Below, in pieces: positions 62,958-64,000 of a stretch of 64,000 nucleotides of DNA. Source of the stretch: Paenibacillus sp. UNC499MF (GTDB lineage: Bacteria; Bacillota; Bacilli; Paenibacillales; NBRC-103111); NCBI RefSeq assembly GCF_900107975.1, contig NZ_FNVF01000001.1, positions 604,323 through 668,322 on the forward strand, in the 5' to 3' direction. The translations under genes were made by a program, and so were the position numbers. Position 1 is the first letter of the stretch, and each line of letters starts with the position of its first letter. The notes below the pieces were generated by a model. That model saw only the letters and a program-made list of their open reading frames with translations. It was not told where the DNA came from and did no database searches.

Positions 62958-64000
62958 TTGTCAGATCGTCGTGCCGCATTAGAAATGGCATTGCGCCAAA
63001 TTGAGAAGCAGTTTGGCAAGGGTTCGATCATGAAACTCGGAGAATCAACACACATGCAGGTGGAGACCATCCCCAGTGGTTCCCTTGCTTTGGATATAGC
63101 ACTTGGAACCGGAGGCTTTCCTCGCGGTAGAATTGTCGAAATCTATGGACCGGAATCTTCCGGTAAAACAACGGTCGCTCTTCACGCGATCGCGGAAGTG
63201 CAAAAGTCCGGCGGACAAGCCGCTTTTATCGATGCGGAACATGCTCTTGATCCGCTTTATGCGAGCAAGCTCGGAATCAACATTGACGAATTGCTGCTTT
63301 CCCAGCCGGACACAGGCGAGCAAGCGCTTGAAATCGCGGAAGCCCTCGTACGCAGTGGCGCGGTTGATATCATCGTTATCGACTCCGTTGCCGCTCTCGT
63401 TCCGAAGGCGGAAATCGAAGGCGAGATGGGGGATTCCCACGTCGGTCTGCAGGCCCGTCTGATGTCGCAGGCGCTGCGTAAACTTTCCGGTGCCATCAAC
63501 AAATCGAAGGTTATTGCCATCTTTATTAACCAATTGCGTGAGAAAGTCGGCGTTATGTTCGGTAACCCTGAAACGACACCGGGAGGCCGTGCTTTGAAAT
63601 TCTATTCGACCGTCCGTTTGGATGTTCGCCGTGTTGAAACGATCAAGCAGGGCAACGATATGGTCGGTAACCGTACCCGTGTCAAGGTCGTGAAAAACAA
63701 AGTTGCGCCTCCGTTCAAACAGGCCGATGTTGACATTATGTACGGCGAAGGCATCTCCCGTGAAGGCAGCATCATCGATATCGGAACGGAACTGGATATC
63801 GTGAACAAGAGCGGCGCCTGGTATTCCTATAACGGCGATCGTCTCGGCCAGGGACGCGAGAACTCCAAGCAATTCCTCAAGGAAAACAAGGAAATTGCCG
63901 ATATCATTGAGCAAAAAATCCGGGAAGCGAGCAATCTCACGAATGTGGTTCCTCCGGCAGGCGTAGATGTAGACGATCCGGACGAAGAATTGGCACTCTT
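62958..64000 (+). CDS. recA: Recombinase RecA (truncated by the window end)
   Basis: DNA strand-exchange protein and SOS co-protease. The first 347 codons are in the window. Walker [10 protein letters not shown] is at 64-72, [20 protein letters not shown] and [20 protein letters not shown] (L2 loop) follow, and the C-terminal acidic tail is beginning ([11 protein letters not shown]) at the edge. The start is TTG 62958 with GGAAGTG about 62945. A LexA box and a sigma-A promoter precede it, so SOS induction is expected. The only incompleteness is the window boundary. Confidence 0.98.
   Translation, partial: MSDRRAALEMALRQIEKQFGKGSIMKLGESTHMQVETIPSGSLALDIALGTGGFPRGRIVEIYGPESSGKTTVALHAIAEVQKSGGQAAFIDAEHALDPLYASKLGINIDELLLSQPDTGEQALEIAEALVRSGAVDIIVIDSVAALVPKAEIEGEMGDSHVGLQARLMSQALRKLSGAINKSKVIAIFINQLREKVGVMFGNPETTPGGRALKFYSTVRLDVRRVETIKQGNDMVGNRTRVKVVKNKVAPPFKQADVDIMYGEGISREGSIIDIGTELDIVNKSGAWYSYNGDRLGQGRENSKQFLKENKEIADIIEQKIREASNLTNVVPPAGVDVDDPDEELAL

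Overview
The window looks like a housekeeping stretch of chromosome from an endospore-forming, flagellated Firmicute of moderately high G+C, most likely a Paenibacillus or close relative (Paenibacillaceae). This rests on gene order, which follows the Bacillus subtilis fla/che-rpsB-tsf-pyrH-frr-...-infB-...-pnp-...-dapA-...-spoIIIE-...-cinA-recA order closely, on dipicolinate and cortex-lysis genes, and on a short EF-Ts. Every supported gene is on the + strand. I saw no tRNA or rRNA gene, insertion sequence, prophage, CRISPR array or attachment site.

Layout. 1-12071: distal end of the flagellar/chemotaxis operon (flhA end, flhF, flhG, cheB, cheA, cheW, cheC, cheD, an unknown membrane protein, sigD, a DUF342/FapA-like protein, an unknown small protein, a SwrB-like protein and an MltG-like stub), closed by a 16-bp terminator. 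12072-21099: rpsB, tsf, pyrH, frr, uppS, cdsA, dxr, rseP and proS (translation, isoprenoid and phospholipid precursors, regulated intramembrane proteolysis). 21160-34021: polC, then a long operon rimP-nusA-ylxR-ylxQ-infB-rbfA-nrnA-truB-ribF behind its own promoter and a folded leader. 34022-36854: rpsO and pnp, each with a structured leader. 36855-44993: ylxY, mlpA and dut, then dpaA-dpaB, asd, dapG and dapA (aspartate pathway and dipicolinate for spores). 45032-51115: an RNase J2-type nuclease, tepA, ylzJ and spoIIIE. 51119-52058: sleB behind a very good sigma-G promoter. 52070-62670: two M16-like proteins, an SDR, DUF3243, a lipoprotein, DUF3388, RodZ, YajQ, rimO, pgsA and cinA. 62671-64000: the SOS-regulated start of recA, cut by the window edge.

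How the genes work together. The first block controls flagellar placement (FlhF/FlhG), excitation and adaptation (CheA/W/B/C/D) and late flagellar transcription (SigD). The middle block builds ribosomes and matures and decays RNA. The dpaAB-asd-dapG-dapA block makes tetrahydrodipicolinate precursors and dipicolinic acid. SpoIIIE, SleB and possibly YlxY serve sporulation and germination.

I found no clearly new multi-gene system. The points most worth a second look are: an archaeal/eukaryote-type prolyl-tRNA synthetase sitting at the proS locus; a Tyr/Gly/Gln/Ser-rich disordered N-terminus on the ClpP-like TepA; an RGG-like repeat linker and a possible internal start in IF2; folded leaders before rpsB, rimP, rpsO and pnp; a promoter aimed straight at an intrinsic terminator between cinA and recA; well-matched sporulation promoters before sleB, dpaA and ylxY; and a decayed coding remnant between pgsA and cinA.
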